The notes: generated by a model not told the origin, from the sequence alone. DNA of 64,000 nt from JBHJGP01 sp050331695 (GCA_050331695.1 JBHJGP010000031.1:1-64000); one strand, 5' to 3'; positions 16,394-25,396 are shown, numbered from the stretch's first letter. Made by a program: numbers and translations.

Positions 16394-17974
16394 ATGCACC
16401 ATGCCGCACCGGCTCTCACGGGGCCCATCGGAAAGATGCGCCTGGCCTTCGGCGCTCCGGCGCTGCTTTGGGTGGTCGGCTGGGCCAGCTTGACCCTGAC
16501 CCTCTTCCACGCCCGGCATTTCATCTACGATGATGCCTACATCTCGCTGCGCTACGCCCACAATCTGATCGAGCACGGCGAGCTTGTGTGGAACCTTGGC
16601 GAGCCGGTCGAGGGCTACACCAATTTTCTTTATCTGCTGGCGACCTCCGGGCTCATGGCCATGGGCGTCGACGGCGAGACCGCGCTTCGGCTCATCAATG
16701 CCCTATCGTTTGGCGCTCTGGTCTGGCTCTACCTCAAAGGCGCAGGGCGGCTGGCACCGGCTCCCGATGGAGCCGCAGCGCGCGCCATCGGTGGTCTGTT
16801 CCTGCTCGGCGCCACCGGGCTCCCCTTATGGGTCTTGGGCGGCCTGGAAGCGGTTAGTGTGGGCGCATTCCAGATGGCGGCGATTTTGTGCCTGCTGCCG
16901 CTCTTCTTCGGGGACCGTATCTCGCTCGGGCGTTTGGCGCTGGCCGGCGCGTTTTTCGCGCTCGCTTACCTCTGCCGACCCGACGCGGTGATCCTGGCCG
17001 GCGCGGTCCTGACGGGCATTTTGTTTTTTGCGCCCCTACCTCTTGCAGACCGGCTTAGAGCTGCGAGCATCGCCTGCCTGGTCCTTACCGCTTTCATCGC
17101 CATCCACCTCGCCTGGCGGCTCGACTATTACGGCGAGTTTCTCCCCAACACCTACCATGCCAAGGTCGGCGTCGACCGTCTCTGGCGACTCGACTTCGGC
17201 TTCCGCTACACGCTGACATCCTTTGTCGAGACGCCGGTCCTGCCGGTGGCGCTGGTTTTGGCTGGCCTTCTGGCCTTCCGGAGAATGATGACGCCGCCTG
17301 TCGCGATGCTCGCTTTCGCCCTCGTCTGCCACACGGCCTATGTCATCTGGGCCGGTGGCGATCACCTGCCGGTGGCCCGGTTTTACGTGCCGGTCATTGG
17401 TCTGGCCGCGCTGTTGGTCGCCGCCGCTTTGGTCCGGACCAGCGACAGGGTAAGCGCCGGGGTGATTGGCCTGGGACTTGTGGGCGCGCTTCTCGGTCCC
17501 TCGTGGCACCCGGTGCCTCACCATCGCGGCGCCGAAGGCGGCCTGATCGTTGGCCGCTGGATCGATGAGACCTGGCCGGAGGGCTCGCTGATCGCGCTCA
17601 GCGTCGCCGGCGCCACGCCCTATGTCGCCGCCGATCATCGGTTCGTCGACATGCTCGGTCTCAGCGACAAGACCATCGCCCGGCGCCAGACCTTCCCCTG
17701 GCGGACCCCTTGGCAGGAGCGCCCGGGCCATGCCAAGGGCGACGGCGCCTACGTGCTGAGCCGTGAACCGGACTACATCGTCATCGGCCCGGCGTTCGGC
17801 GTCACCGCAGACCAGGGCTACTATTTGAGCGACGTCGAGCTAGCCGAAACCCCCTTGTTCCATCGGTGCTATACCCGTGAGGTCCAGCATTTCCCCGCCG
17901 ACCATCCGGACATCAGGGCGAGCCCGGTCGATTGGGGGCCGATGGATTTCACCTACTACCGTCGGATTTGCTGA
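16394..17974 (+). CDS. GT-C fold membrane glycosyltransferase (AftB-like)
   Basis: About 526 residues with 9-11 hydrophobic segments and a C-terminal soluble domain. The first extracytoplasmic loop carries the Asp pair YDDAYISLRYAHNL, and a few residues on, GEPVEGYTNFLYLL; a later loop has YYGEFLPNTYHAKVG. These three motifs are those I remember from the mycobacterial arabinofuranosyltransferase AftB and its relatives, which use polyprenyl-phosphate sugars on the outer face of the membrane. In a Gram-negative bacterium the acceptor is unknown. I use the ATG at 16394; a TTG upstream (16376) is possible. It begins about 70 bases after the kinase gene. Confidence 0.75.
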   Translation: MHHAAPALTGPIGKMRLAFGAPALLWVVGWASLTLTLFHARHFIYDDAYISLRYAHNLIEHGELVWNLGEPVEGYTNFLYLLATSGLMAMGVDGETALRLINALSFGALVWLYLKGAGRLAPAPDGAAARAIGGLFLLGATGLPLWVLGGLEAVSVGAFQMAAILCLLPLFFGDRISLGRLALAGAFFALAYLCRPDAVILAGAVLTGILFFAPLPLADRLRAASIACLVLTAFIAIHLAWRLDYYGEFLPNTYHAKVGVDRLWRLDFGFRYTLTSFVETPVLPVALVLAGLLAFRRMMTPPVAMLAFALVCHTAYVIWAGGDHLPVARFYVPVIGLAALLVAAALVRTSDRVSAGVIGLGLVGALLGPSWHPVPHHRGAEGGLIVGRWIDETWPEGSLIALSVAGATPYVAADHRFVDMLGLSDKTIARRQTFPWRTPWQERPGHAKGDGAYVLSREPDYIVIGPAFGVTADQGYYLSDVELAETPLFHRCYTREVQHFPADHPDIRASPVDWGPMDFTYYRRIC

Positions 17975-17977
17975 TCG

Positions 17978-19621
17978 TCAGATCCGCTCATCATAGGCCG
18001 CGTGACCGATCCGGCAGGCGAGGAGAGTGAACTGCTGGCGGCCGAGCGCAGCCTCGAACGCACCGGCGAGCGCTTGCCGATCATCACACCAGACGCCGAC
18101 GCCGCCATAAGCCTGGGCCAGCGCCACGTAATCCGTTTGGCCGAAATCGACGCCGGCATTGGCGAGCCCCGCCTTTCGCTGCTTCAACTCGATCAGCGCC
18201 AGGCTGGCGTCGACGAAGACGACCACGATCACCGGTGTTCCCAGATCCCGTGCCGTCGCCAGTTCGCCGACGCACATGTCGAGGCCGGCATCACCGGTAA
18301 ACGCGATCACCGGCCGGTCGGGGGAAGCCAGCTTGGCGCCGATTGCGAGCGGCAGGGCACAGCCCATGGTGCAAAGCCCGGTCGATTGCATCACGCCTCG
18401 CGGCTCGAAGGTTTGCCAGACCTGGCTCGCCAGAATCCGGTGCGCACCGGAATCGATCGTCAATAGCGCGTTCCGCGGCGCCACCTCGCGGACCGTCTCG
18501 ACCAGGGCGGTGGGGCCCCAGCTTTCGCCCTGACCGTGGAGGCCGGCGAGGGACTGACGCGCCCGGTGAACCTCTCCATTGGCCCAGGTGGAGCGGGGCA
18601 GAACGCCGTCGCGCAGCGCCTCGAGGCCGGCACCCACATGACAGACAAAGGTGAGGCTGGCCTGGTGAACATAGTGATCATTGCCGCAAGCGCTAATTTC
18701 GATGACCCGCTGCGTTCTCGGATCCCAGACGTCGCGCCAGCCTATACGCATCTCGATGGGATCATAGCCGATGAGCAAAATCAGATCGGCCTTGCGAACC
18801 AGCGGCAACAGGGTTTGGTCGGCAAGGGGCGACAACCCAGCACCGCCCAGGCTCAAGGGATCATCGTCCGGGACCACGCCCTTAGCCCGGTAGGTGGCGA
18901 TGACCGGAACGCCGTAGGCCTGGCAAAACGAGATCAGCGCGCCTGATGCTTTGTGGTTCACCACGTCCAAGCCGGCAATCACCAGCGGTTGAGCAGCATC
19001 CGAGAGCCACCGCCGGGCGGTCTCCAGATCGGGACCGGGCGCCGGACCCACGGGCGATGGCAGAGCCCGAAAGGGTCTGTCCGGCGCGGGCTCGAGGCCC
19101 TCGGTCACCTTGATCGGCAGATCGATGTGGACCGGGCCGGGACGGTCATCCTGGGCAAGAGCGACGGCTTTGTCGGCGACAACATGCGCCGCGCCTGTGC
19201 TGAGCTTGAAGCTCGCTTTGGTGATCGGCCGGAACAATTGGCCGTGGTCGAACACCTGGTGGGTGTAGGTCTCGGCTTCCGCGTCGTCGACGCAGCCGGT
19301 GAGCACGATCAACGGCACCCGGTCCTGCCAGGCATTGGCGACCACATTGACACCATTGGCAGCGCCGGGTCCGACCGTGGCGACGAGAATGCCCGGCGCG
19401 CCGGTTCGGTGCCAGGTGCCCTCGGCCATGAAGCCCGCGGCATTTTCGTGGCGAACCAGGATGAAGCGAATGCCGACCCGCTCCAAGGCGTCGATCATCG
19501 CGATGACTTCGCCACCGGGGATGCCGAAGGCGAAGCGGCAGCCGGCGTCGTGAAGACGGCGTGCGACGATATCCGCCGCCCGCACACGGTTCGGGCGGTC
19601 AGCCGTCCCGGTCTCGTTCAT
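17978..19621 (-). CDS. Acetolactate-synthase-like thiamine pyrophosphate enzyme
   Basis: A 547-residue TPP enzyme with three domains. The N-terminal PYR domain has FGIPGGEVIAMIDAL and the catalytic glutamate in VRHENAAGFMAEG (E59). The central domain has PGPVHIDLPIKV, and the C-terminal PP domain has AFTGDAGLDMCVGE. The GDG...N(N) cofactor motif is modified: GDA instead of GDG, and VDA instead of NN about 28 residues later. This matches a subgroup of unassigned TPP-binding proteins rather than true acetolactate synthase. No small regulatory subunit (ilvH) is nearby. It follows the acyl-CoA-dehydrogenase homologue by two bases and is co-transcribed with it, so it may act on a product of that enzyme. 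Confidence 0.82.
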   Translation of the reverse strand: MNETGTADRPNRVRAADIVARRLHDAGCRFAFGIPGGEVIAMIDALERVGIRFILVRHENAAGFMAEGTWHRTGAPGILVATVGPGAANGVNVVANAWQDRVPLIVLTGCVDDAEAETYTHQVFDHGQLFRPITKASFKLSTGAAHVVADKAVALAQDDRPGPVHIDLPIKVTEGLEPAPDRPFRALPSPVGPAPGPDLETARRWLSDAAQPLVIAGLDVVNHKASGALISFCQAYGVPVIATYRAKGVVPDDDPLSLGGAGLSPLADQTLLPLVRKADLILLIGYDPIEMRIGWRDVWDPRTQRVIEISACGNDHYVHQASLTFVCHVGAGLEALRDGVLPRSTWANGEVHRARQSLAGLHGQGESWGPTALVETVREVAPRNALLTIDSGAHRILASQVWQTFEPRGVMQSTGLCTMGCALPLAIGAKLASPDRPVIAFTGDAGLDMCVGELATARDLGTPVIVVVFVDASLALIELKQRKAGLANAGVDFGQTDYVALAQAYGGVGVWCDDRQALAGAFEAALGRQQFTLLACRIGHAAYDERI

Positions 19622-19623
19622 GG

Positions 19624-20847
19624 TTACTCCGCGGCGATGGACCAGTCAGCGGGCGGCCCGATCTCGTCCCGGTAGCCATCCCGCGTCTGCGGCAACTTAC
19701 GGCCCAGAAGCTTGGATGCAACCATGGTCCGAAGCACCTGCGCGGTGCCACCGCCGATCGTGAACATGCGCGCGTCGCGGACCATGCGCTCGAGAGGATT
19801 GTTGCGCGAATAACCAGCCGCACCGTGCAGCTGCAACGCATCGTTGGTGACCTTGATGGCGGTCTCGGCCGCCAGGATTTTTGCCTGGGCTGCGAGGCGC
19901 GGATCGGGGAACGGATCGGCGCTCGCCGCTGCCGCGTGTACCATCAGCCGGGCGGCGTCCAGCGCCGTTCTCATATCCGCCAGCATCCATTGCAGCCCCT
20001 GGAACTCGGAGATCGGACGGCCGAACTGTTTCCGTTCCTGGGCATAGGCGAGCGCGTGTTCGAACGCGCCTTCGGCGATGCCCAACGCGATCGCGGCGGC
20101 ACCCACCCGCTGGGCGTTGTAGGCCTCCATCAGTTTGCCGAAGCCGGCGGCCGGGCCTTCCGGGGGCAGCACCAGACGATCGGCGCCAAGCTTCAGATCG
20201 CGGCAGACAATCTCGGTTTCGGGGATCCCGCGAAGCCCCATGGTCGGCTCGCGGCGACCGACAATAAGGCCTTCATCCTCATCCCGAAGGGCGATGAACC
20301 CGCCGATGCCCAATTCGTGACCTGCGTCATCGAAGAGGCGCGCGAAGATCAGATGCAGCCGGGAAACGCCACCACCGGTGATCCAATGCTTCGTGCCGTT
20401 GAGGACGTAAGCATCGCCCCGGCGGTCGGCCCGGGTGGTGAGCTCGCTGGCGGCACTGCCGGCGCCGGGCTCGGTGATGCAGATGGCCGGCTTGTCGCCG
20501 GCCAGCACCAGATCGGCTGCCGTCTTCTTTTGCGCTTCGGTCCCATAGGACATGATCGCGCCGACCGCGCCCATATTGCTTTCGACGACGATCCGGGCCG
20601 AGACGGCGCAGGCGCGGGCGATCTCTTCGATGACGATGACGGTGTCGAGATAGCTGAGGCCCTGGCCACCTAGCGATTTCGGCAAGGCGAGGGCGATCAA
20701 ACCGGCCCGTTTCAGCCCCTCAAGCGTCTCAGTAGGATAGCGCTCACTTCGATCGATTTCCGCCGCGCGAGGCGCCAAGTTAGTTTGCGCCAGATGCCGG
20801 GCCCGCTCAGCAAGTTCTTGTTGACGTGGGTTCAGGACGCAGACCAT
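19624..20847 (-). CDS. Acyl-CoA dehydrogenase family protein lacking the catalytic Glu
   Basis: A 407-residue flavoprotein with all three acyl-CoA dehydrogenase domains: helical N-terminus, beta-barrel with CITEPGAGSAA and KHWITGGG, and C-terminal helices with ERKQFGRPISEFQGLQ. The two places where the family carries its catalytic base are both altered: the YEGT position reads FTIGGGTAQ, and the alternative helix-G position reads YNAQR, with Gln246 where isovaleryl- and long-chain enzymes have Glu. Gln at this place, and an Arg near position 85, recall the 3-sulfinopropionyl-CoA desulfinase group, which removes sulfite without oxidation. The start ATG has GAGGAA upstream. Co-transcribed with the TPP enzyme; a LysR gene lies upstream in the same direction. 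Confidence 0.83.
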   Translation of the reverse strand: MVCVLNPRQQELAERARHLAQTNLAPRAAEIDRSERYPTETLEGLKRAGLIALALPKSLGGQGLSYLDTVIVIEEIARACAVSARIVVESNMGAVGAIMSYGTEAQKKTAADLVLAGDKPAICITEPGAGSAASELTTRADRRGDAYVLNGTKHWITGGGVSRLHLIFARLFDDAGHELGIGGFIALRDEDEGLIVGRREPTMGLRGIPETEIVCRDLKLGADRLVLPPEGPAAGFGKLMEAYNAQRVGAAAIALGIAEGAFEHALAYAQERKQFGRPISEFQGLQWMLADMRTALDAARLMVHAAAASADPFPDPRLAAQAKILAAETAIKVTNDALQLHGAAGYSRNNPLERMVRDARMFTIGGGTAQVLRTMVASKLLGRKLPQTRDGYRDEIGPPADWSIAAE

Positions 20848-20944
20848 GGGCCTATTCCTCGCTGGCCGATCACAACGCCGTTAGGGTATCAAAGCTTCCA
20901 TCTTGAGCGTTAACGAGAGTTTCTCATGGATTAATTTGAAAAAA

Positions 20945-21814
20945 TTAAACTTGAGCCGCTGTGAGCAGCGCGTCGCCCAGGTCTACGACCAAGGGGTCAT
21001 CCTTGCGGTCGGCTCGCATGATCAGGCTCAGCGTTCGGATCACCGGCGGTTCACCGAAGCTGATCGTTCGGATGTTGTCAGGGAACGGATCGGCAATTCT
21101 GCGTCTGGGAACGATGCTGACGCCGAGCCCGTGGCCGACCAGGGTGCAGATACCTTCGAGGCTGTCGATCTCCATCGCTGCCTGAACATGAATGCCCTGG
21201 GCTCGAAGCGTCTGGTCGATCAACCGGCTCGCCCAGGCAAAGCGCTTGAAGCGAATGAACGGATGGTTCTGGAGCAAGGTGGCGGCGGTGCGGCCGCGCA
21301 AGCCAATGGGCGCGATCACCATCAAGGGCTCGTGGGCCACGTCCCGGAGCACGAGGCCTTCGCGGAGCGCTTCGGGTTTGGAGACGAGCGCCGCATCGAG
21401 CAGGCCCGCGACCACGGCCTGTTCCAACTCATGGCTCAATCCGGTCTCGACCAAGAGCTGGATTGTTGGCCGCACCGCCTGGAGCCTGGCGAGGCCCGGC
21501 GGAAGAAGGCCGGTGACGCTGGTCGGCACCGCACCGAGCGCAAGCGTTCGCGTGGTCTGGTCATCGCCGAACCGGCGGGCCAGATCGTCAAATCGCCCGA
21601 CGATCTCGCGCGCCTCATCGACGAGCGCGCCGCCCCGCGCGGTCAGCGTCGGCGGACGGCGGGAGCGGTCCAGAACCGACACATTAAGAGCGTCCTCCAA
21701 CTTCTTGATTTGGAGACTTATTGCTGAAGGCGTCAGCCCGACCTCTCGGCCTGCTTTGGCGAAACTCCGGTGATCGGCGACGGCCAGCAAAATGCGCAGC
21801 CCGTGGAGGTCCAA
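20945..21814 (-). CDS. LysR-family transcriptional regulator
   Basis: A 289-residue LysR-type regulator. The N-terminal winged helix-turn-helix is HRSFAKAGREVGLTPSAISLQIKKLEDAL (residues about 15-43), followed by the linker helix and a periplasmic-binding-like effector domain starting LALGAVPTSVTGLLP. It is flanked, same strand, by nitroreductase upstream (6 bases apart) and by the acyl-CoA-dehydrogenase homologue downstream. Either neighbour may be its target. Its stop codon overlaps a short AT-only inverted repeat (20931-20948). Confidence 0.93.
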   Translation of the reverse strand: MDLHGLRILLAVADHRSFAKAGREVGLTPSAISLQIKKLEDALNVSVLDRSRRPPTLTARGGALVDEAREIVGRFDDLARRFGDDQTTRTLALGAVPTSVTGLLPPGLARLQAVRPTIQLLVETGLSHELEQAVVAGLLDAALVSKPEALREGLVLRDVAHEPLMVIAPIGLRGRTAATLLQNHPFIRFKRFAWASRLIDQTLRAQGIHVQAAMEIDSLEGICTLVGHGLGVSIVPRRRIADPFPDNIRTISFGEPPVIRTLSLIMRADRKDDPLVVDLGDALLTAAQV

Positions 21815-21820
21815 GGCCGG

Positions 21821-22654
21821 CTAGTCCAGATCGAAACCCTGGCGATCGAGATAGGCGCGAAACCCCGGCCGCTCGCGAACGGCTTCACGGCGGGCCACCT
21901 GTTCGGACCAGGGAATGGTATCAGACGAGCCGAACCGCTCTTTGTGCAATTGATTGGCCTCACGTATCCGCGGCCGTCGGGCGTCATAGTCTTGGATAGC
22001 GCCCGGCTCCAACCCCGCCTTGTACCGGTCGCGGTGGAGGATCGATTTCAGCGGCCAGCGGACTGAAACGGGCCGGCTTTCCGCCGGCCAGCCGAGGCAA
22101 AGACCGCAGAACGGGAAAACGCCCTCCGGAAGACCCAAAAGGTCGGTCACCTCCTGGATGTGGTTGCGGACGACACTTAGAGGACAGGTGCCGAGACCGT
22201 TGGCTTCAGCGGCCAGGATGAAGGCGGAAAGCGCGATCGCCGCATCTCCGGTGGCGTTGACCAGGCTGTCAACCGTGTTGCAGTCGTAAGCGTGGCCATG
22301 GTGCTTGCCGATCTCCCGGGTCCGATGGGTATCGGCGCAGAAGACGAGGATGCAGGGCGCGGTCGCGGCCCAGTCGGGTATCGTCGGCAGCGCCAGAAAG
22401 TCCTGGCGGGTCTCCGCGCTGTCGATCAGCACGATCGAGAACTGCTGCAAATCGGACTTGCTCGGCGCCGACTGGGCGCAGGCCGCCAGGGTGGCGAGCA
22501 GGGCGTCGGGGACCTCGAGGTTCTGAAACCGCCGGCAGCTGCGCCGGCTGAGTATCTGAACATGGCGTTCGTTGCCGGCCAGAGGCGCCAGATTCTCCGG
22601 ATCCGGTCTGCCATAGCGTGCGGCGAACGCCGCCTTCAGCTCAAAATCACTCAC
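21821..22654 (-). CDS. Nitroreductase family protein
   Basis: A 277-residue FMN-dependent nitroreductase-fold protein. The N-terminal FMN motif reads SRRSCRRFQNLEVPDALL (about 36-53), and the C-terminal part contains LILAAEANGLGTCPL-like packing (ILAAEANGLGTCPLSVVRN) and FCGLCLGWPAES. The family reduces nitroaromatics, quinones, enones or flavins with NAD(P)H; the native substrate is unknown. It probably shares a transcript with the LysR gene 6 bases downstream and is divergent from the class II aldolase. Confidence 0.85.
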   Translation of the reverse strand: MSDFELKAAFAARYGRPDPENLAPLAGNERHVQILSRRSCRRFQNLEVPDALLATLAACAQSAPSKSDLQQFSIVLIDSAETRQDFLALPTIPDWAATAPCILVFCADTHRTREIGKHHGHAYDCNTVDSLVNATGDAAIALSAFILAAEANGLGTCPLSVVRNHIQEVTDLLGLPEGVFPFCGLCLGWPAESRPVSVRWPLKSILHRDRYKAGLEPGAIQDYDARRPRIREANQLHKERFGSSDTIPWSEQVARREAVRERPGFRAYLDRQGFDLD

Positions 22655-22798
22655 CTTGCCGCTCTCACCTCCGTTGTCCCTCGGTCATGAATTGACGATC
22701 CGCCATCTTTTCCCCTCTTGCAAGGCGTGGTGAGGTTGGCGCCGGCGACTCAGCCGGCTACATCGCCAACGGTCCTGTTCGGCGCGCTGGAGGAAGAG

Positions 22799-23464
22799 GT
22801 GACCGAAAAAGAGCTTCGACAAGCGATCATCGACACCTGTTTGGAGATGAACGCGCTGGGCATCAATCAGGGGACCTCCGGCAATGTCAGCGCGCGTTTC
22901 AAAAAAGGCATGCTGATCACGCCGAGCGGCATTCCGTATGGCGATCTGACGCCGGAAGACATCGCCTACATGCCGTTCTCAAAAAAGTACGGCGATTGGC
23001 GTGGCCCGCACCGGCCATCATCCGAGTGGCGCTTTCACTACGACATCATGGCTTCGCGCGCGGACGTCGACGCCATCGTTCACACCCACGCGCTCTACGC
23101 CACCGTTCTCTCGATCGCCCGGCTTGAGATCCCGGCCTGTCACTACATGATCGCCGCCATGGGTGGAGCGCCAATCAGGTGCGCCGGCTACGCAACGTTT
23201 GGAACCAAGGAGTTATCAGACGAAGCTATCACCGCGCTTGAGGGGCGAAAAGCCTGTCTCCTGGCCAATCACGGAATGATCGCCGTCGGTCCCAATCTGG
23301 CAAAAGCCCTGTGGATGGCAGTCGAACTCGAAACCCTGGCAAAGCAGTATTATCTGAGCCGGGCCATAGCCGGCGGGCCGGTTATCCTGGACGATGAAGA
23401 GCTGAGCCGGGTTGCCGAGAAGATGAGCAGTTATGGTCTCAAGACGAAGGTGGAATCTGCCTGA
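22799..23464 (+). CDS. Class II aldolase/adducin family protein (L-fuculose-phosphate aldolase-like)
   Basis: About 221 residues. I start it at the GTG at 22799, four bases after GGAGGA (22789-22794), rather than at an upstream codon at 22718. The family motif INQGTSGNVSARF and MLITPSGIPYGDL form the phosphate and substrate site. The zinc ligands are IVHTHALYAT (two His) and the later Glu/His, including ACLLANHGMIAVG. It resembles FucA more than AraD or OtnC. The reaction would be retro-aldol cleavage of a phosphorylated sugar to DHAP plus an aldehyde. A four-carbon acid-sugar kinase lies 4 kb away and could supply a related substrate. Confidence 0.88.
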   Translation: MTEKELRQAIIDTCLEMNALGINQGTSGNVSARFKKGMLITPSGIPYGDLTPEDIAYMPFSKKYGDWRGPHRPSSEWRFHYDIMASRADVDAIVHTHALYATVLSIARLEIPACHYMIAAMGGAPIRCAGYATFGTKELSDEAITALEGRKACLLANHGMIAVGPNLAKALWMAVELETLAKQYYLSRAIAGGPVILDDEELSRVAEKMSSYGLKTKVESA

Positions 23465-23477
23465 CTTCCGGTCAGGC
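23459..23477. terminator. Possible shared hairpin between convergent genes
   Basis: A perfect 7-bp inverted repeat, GCCTGAC/GTCAGGC, with the loop TTCCG spans the stop codons of the convergent aldolase and TauE/SafE genes. There is no T-run on either side, so termination activity is only a guess. Confidence 0.3.
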
Positions 23478-24218
23478 GAAACCGAGCGCGGCGATGCCGA
23501 CCGCCGCGATCACGCCAAGCGCGACCCTTCGGAACAGAACCTCGCTGGTCCTGCCAAAGGTGGCGGCGCCAAGCCACAGCGCCAGGCCGTAGATCGGCAA
23601 CAATGTGATGATGAGCCACAGCACCTCCCCGGTGAGCAGCCCGGCGGTGGCATGCCCGATCGGACTGAGAAACGAGGTCGCGCCGAAAAAGGCGAAGATG
23701 TTAGCCCGCACCATCGCTGCCGGGTCCGGTCCGCTGAGCCAGAGGATCACCACGGGCGGGCCGCCGATCCCGACGGCACCGGAAAGCAAACCGGACAGCC
23801 CACCTGTCGTTAAGGTGGCGGTCCTTGAGGGCCGCCCCTGATATCGAACGCCGAGCGCCATGACCAGTGCCGCGGTCAGAACCAACATACCGATCACACG
23901 CGTCAGCAGATCCTGGTCGGCCCACAGCAAAATGACCAGACCAGCGGGAAGCAGAGTCGCCCAAGACACGGTCAAGATCAAAACCTCGCGCCAGGCGCAA
24001 TGGCGAAAGGCCCGGGGCAGGATTGGCAGGGTCGCGACCGCGTCCAGGAGTGCCATGGTCGGCACCGCGATTTTCGGATCGAAGGCCAGCGATAGCGTCG
24101 GGATCAGGATCAGGGCCGTCCCAAAGCCACTGAAGCCGCGCACGATCCCGGCGAGTCCCGTGCCCAAGGCGGCGAGAGCGAAGGCCGGTGTCAGCACCAG
24201 TTCGGCAAGCTCGTTCAT
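23472..24218 (-). CDS. TSUP family (TauE/SafE) membrane permease
   Basis: A 248-residue protein with about eight membrane segments and the family repeat: GLAGIVRGFSGFGTALILIP near the N-terminus and GGLSGLLSGAVGIGGPPVVI near the middle. TSUP proteins export or import small sulfur-containing or organic anions such as sulfite, sulfoacetate, taurine-derived anions or thiosulfate. The substrate here is not shown by sequence. Its proximity to a possible desulfinase (19624-20847) makes sulfite export worth considering. Convergent with the aldolase gene. Confidence 0.88.
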   Translation of the reverse strand: MNELAELVLTPAFALAALGTGLAGIVRGFSGFGTALILIPTLSLAFDPKIAVPTMALLDAVATLPILPRAFRHCAWREVLILTVSWATLLPAGLVILLWADQDLLTRVIGMLVLTAALVMALGVRYQGRPSRTATLTTGGLSGLLSGAVGIGGPPVVILWLSGPDPAAMVRANIFAFFGATSFLSPIGHATAGLLTGEVLWLIITLLPIYGLALWLGAATFGRTSEVLFRRVALGVIAAVGIAALGFA

Positions 24219-24258
24219 GGCGTTGGGCTGGAAAGCCGATAGGATAAGGCGATCTTAG

Positions 24259-25353
24259 ATGCCGGGGAGGCCATCGTTGGTGACAATCGGGGAACAAGAG
24301 GCGAGGGCCGCCGACACCCCCTATCTGATGGCGGATCTGGATCGTATCGACGCCAATCTCATGCGCTGTCAACGCCACTTGGACGACCACGGCATCAGGC
24401 TCAGGCCTCACATCAAAACCCACAAGATGGTCTGGCTGGCCGAACGCCAGTCGGAGTTAGGCGCCGTCGGCATCACCTGTCAGAAAATCGGTGAAGCGGA
24501 AGTCACGGTCGACGGCGGGATCGACGACATCCTGATCACTTACAACCTCATCGGCGCGGCCAAGCATCGACGCCTGGCCCCGTTGCTCGGCAAAGCCAAG
24601 ATCACGCTTTCCGCTGATCATCCGGACATTGTCAGCGGGTATGCCGCGCTCGCGAGACAGGTCGGCCGGCCGATCGAGGTGATGGTCGAGTGCGACACCG
24701 GCATGGGCCGGTGCGGGGTGGCCGATCCGAAGAGTGCTGTGACGCTGGCCCAGATCATACGGAACCAGAACGGGCTCCGCTATAGAGGGCTCGTCACCTA
24801 TCCCGATACCGCCGGCTCGAGTGAAGATCTCAATCGATGGCTTGAGGATGCGCGCACTTTATTCGCTGCTGCCGACATCGACATCGGCCAAGTGAGCAGC
24901 GGCGGTACGCCCAATCTATGGCGCGCCCACGAGGTTCCGGGGGTCAGCGAGCATCGGCCCGGCACATACGTTTTTATGGATCGTTCCCAGGTGGCGCGCG
25001 GGGTTTGCTCGTTTGACGACTGCGCGCTGGACGTGGTCGCGACGGTCGTCAGTCATCCGCGCGACCGGAGCATCGTCGTCGATGCGGGAAGCAAGACCCT
25101 GACCAGCGATCTTCTGGGTCTTGAAGGCCATGGCCATATTCGGGAACTGCCAACCGCCCGGATCGTCAAGCTCAGCGAAGAACACGGGGTCGTCAGTTTG
25201 AACGGTGAGGCGGCACCGTGCCTCGGCGCGCGGCTCCGGATCGTTCCCAACCATGTGTGCGTGTGCGTGAACATGGTCGACCGGATCGCGTTTGCCCGTG
25301 ATGGGGCGATCCAAAGATGGGCATCAATCGATGCGCGCGGCCGTTCGGCTTAG
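24259..25353 (+). CDS. D-threonine aldolase-like (DSD1 family) PLP enzyme
   Basis: A 364-residue fold-type III PLP enzyme with alanine-racemase-like N-terminal domain. The PLP lysine is in RPHIKTHKM (about residue 54-57). EVMVECDTGMGRCGV and the phosphate-binding VSSGGTPNLW follow. The C-terminal metal site typical of D-threonine aldolase/D-serine dehydratase is present: SEEHGVVSL and IVPNHVCVCVNM (His and a Cys/Asp-type ligand position). Family reactions are metal-dependent retro-aldol cleavage of D-3-hydroxy amino acids or dehydration of D-serine. Which one applies cannot be told by eye. Confidence 0.85.
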   Translation: MPGRPSLVTIGEQEARAADTPYLMADLDRIDANLMRCQRHLDDHGIRLRPHIKTHKMVWLAERQSELGAVGITCQKIGEAEVTVDGGIDDILITYNLIGAAKHRRLAPLLGKAKITLSADHPDIVSGYAALARQVGRPIEVMVECDTGMGRCGVADPKSAVTLAQIIRNQNGLRYRGLVTYPDTAGSSEDLNRWLEDARTLFAAADIDIGQVSSGGTPNLWRAHEVPGVSEHRPGTYVFMDRSQVARGVCSFDDCALDVVATVVSHPRDRSIVVDAGSKTLTSDLLGLEGHGHIRELPTARIVKLSEEHGVVSLNGEAAPCLGARLRIVPNHVCVCVNMVDRIAFARDGAIQRWASIDARGRSA

Positions 25354-25361
25354 GGCATCAC

Positions 25362-25396
25362 CCGGTCAATGCCATTCAACGCAGAATATTGACCGG
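25362..25396. repeat. 9-bp inverted repeat after the D-threonine aldolase-like gene
   Basis: CCGGTCAAT (25362-25370) and ATTGACCGG (25388-25396) form a perfect inverted repeat with a 17-base loop, eight bases beyond the stop codon of the plus-strand gene. It might act as a terminator for converging transcripts, but no T-run follows. Confidence 0.35.

Noticed and set aside
17978..19621. Sulfoacetaldehyde acetyltransferase (Xsc) or IlvB
   Set aside because: The N-terminal motifs are acetolactate-synthase-like (IPGGEVIAM, RHENAAGFMAEG) rather than Xsc-like, and the C-terminal cofactor motif differs from IlvB.
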